A stretch of 64,000 nt of DNA from assembly GCF_014648995.1 (NCBI RefSeq), contig NZ_BMSE01000007.1, positions 248,001 through 312,000 of the forward strand, given 5' to 3'. This stretch comes from Streptomyces massasporeus. Its GTDB lineage: Bacteria > Actinomycetota > Actinomycetes > Streptomycetales > Streptomycetaceae. The translations under genes were made by a program, and so were the position numbers. The notes under the pieces are model-generated. The model ran no database searches. It saw nothing but the letters and a program-made list of their open reading frames with translations, and was not told the DNA's origin. Position 1 is the first letter of the stretch, and each line of letters opens with the position of its first letter. Shown here in pieces: positions 63,588-64,000 of the stretch.

Positions 63588-64000
63588 TCAGGCGTTGTCG
63601 TCGTGGACCCGCGCCCCCAGGTCCTCCGCCCACTCCAGCGCCCACGTCTTGAGTTCTTCGATCTGCCGAGAGGTGAGCCCGTACGCGGCATAGTCCTCGT
63701 CCTCGTACCAGTCCGCACCGGTCAGCCGGTCACAGAGGTCTTCAAGGCTGAACTCGTCGTGGGCACGGCGGCGGCCGAGAGATTCCAGGTCGGCTGTGGA
63801 CCGGTGGCGGGAGGCAGCCTGGACGTCGATGAGGTCGCGGACGGTGCCGCGGTCGGCGAGGGGCGGACCTTGGTGCCGATCACGTCGTCGAGAGAGAGGA
63901 CCGGGCCGTAGGGGGTCTGGGCGGGTGGGGCCCAGAACGCCTCTTTGAGGACGTCGACCTCGCACTCCTCGCCAGTGGCCGGGTCGGTGACGAGGAACCG
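63588..64000 (-). pseudogene. AbiEii/AbiGii-like nucleotidyltransferase, frameshifted and cut by window edge
   Basis: The minus strand first reads EECEVDVLKEAFWAPPAQ, GPVLSLDDVIGTKVR, then leaves frame. The continuation DRGTVRDLIDVQAASRH, DEFSLEDLCDRLTGADW, WALEWAEDLGARV is in another frame. One missing base near 63,863 explains this (about one C short of an expected VRALADRG). The family is the C-terminal part of AbiEii-type nucleotidyltransferase toxins widespread in Streptomyces. It is either a true pseudogene or a sequencing error. The N-terminal part lies beyond 64,000. Confidence 0.65.

Overview
The window looks like chromosomal DNA of a Streptomyces. It is about 70% GC with strong third-position GC bias, uses many GTG starts and GTGA/ATGA overlaps, and its proteins (Rok7B7, NgcEFG, AcnA, Dxs, WhiJ-like trios) have typical Streptomyces forms. 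No tRNA, rRNA, CRISPR array, integrase or IS transposase was recognised.

Layout. (1) 1-9.9 kb: the 5' part of dxs, then a minus-strand series xylFGH (CUT2 pentose ABC transporter), the ROK regulator rok7B7, and ngcEFG (N-acetylglucosamine/chitooligosaccharide ABC transporter). A DasR-like box overlaps the apparent ngcE promoter. (2) 10-26 kb: a plant-polysaccharide block. GH92 alpha-mannosidase and GH67 alpha-glucuronidase run rightward and converge with a leftward operon of two permeases, a Tat lipoprotein, a YesL-like protein and a GH42 beta-galactosidase. A CE7 acetyl-xylan esterase and an AA10 LPMO-CBM2 follow. Each unit has its own LacI-type palindrome, including a xylanase-type box and a perfect CebR box, but no LacI gene lies in the window. 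(3) 26-35.6 kb: a MurJ-like flippase, then a PAS/GAF/SpoIIE phosphatase/anti-sigma-kinase protein whose stop codon overlaps the start of a second xylFGH-like transporter, then an orphan sugar-binding lipoprotein. (4) 35.7-40.5 kb: acnA, a small DUF4236 gene and an HTH(XRE)-MurA fusion. Two operators of identical architecture (ATCTC-N6-GAGATAAC) lie in this segment.

(5) 40.6-64 kb is an accessory, conflict-related region. First comes a type VII-secretion style polymorphic toxin locus: two WXG100 proteins, a toxin with an RNase A-like C-terminus, an immunity candidate, a degraded second toxin tip and a CdiI-type immunity protein. Next is a three-gene cluster resembling a compacted DISARM system: a 2108-residue Ser/Thr kinase-DEAD helicase-DUF1998-nuclease-like fusion, a SNF2 helicase, and a large N6-adenine methyltransferase with a compositionally foreign specificity region. 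An EcsC-family gene follows. Then come a WhiJ-like trio (DUF397, XRE-DUF5753, HATPase), a low-GC pair containing an HEXXH protein, and a frameshifted AbiEii-like nucleotidyltransferase running off the end.

Functionally, the left half takes up and digests chitin-, xylan-, mannan- and cellulose-derived sugars under several separate operators. The right half is competition and phage defence. The strongest candidate for an undescribed system is the kinase-helicase-DUF1998 / SNF2 / methyltransferase operon at 45,251-58,661, possibly with the EcsC gene as a membrane effector. All calls come from reading the sequence and from family knowledge; no database search was run.
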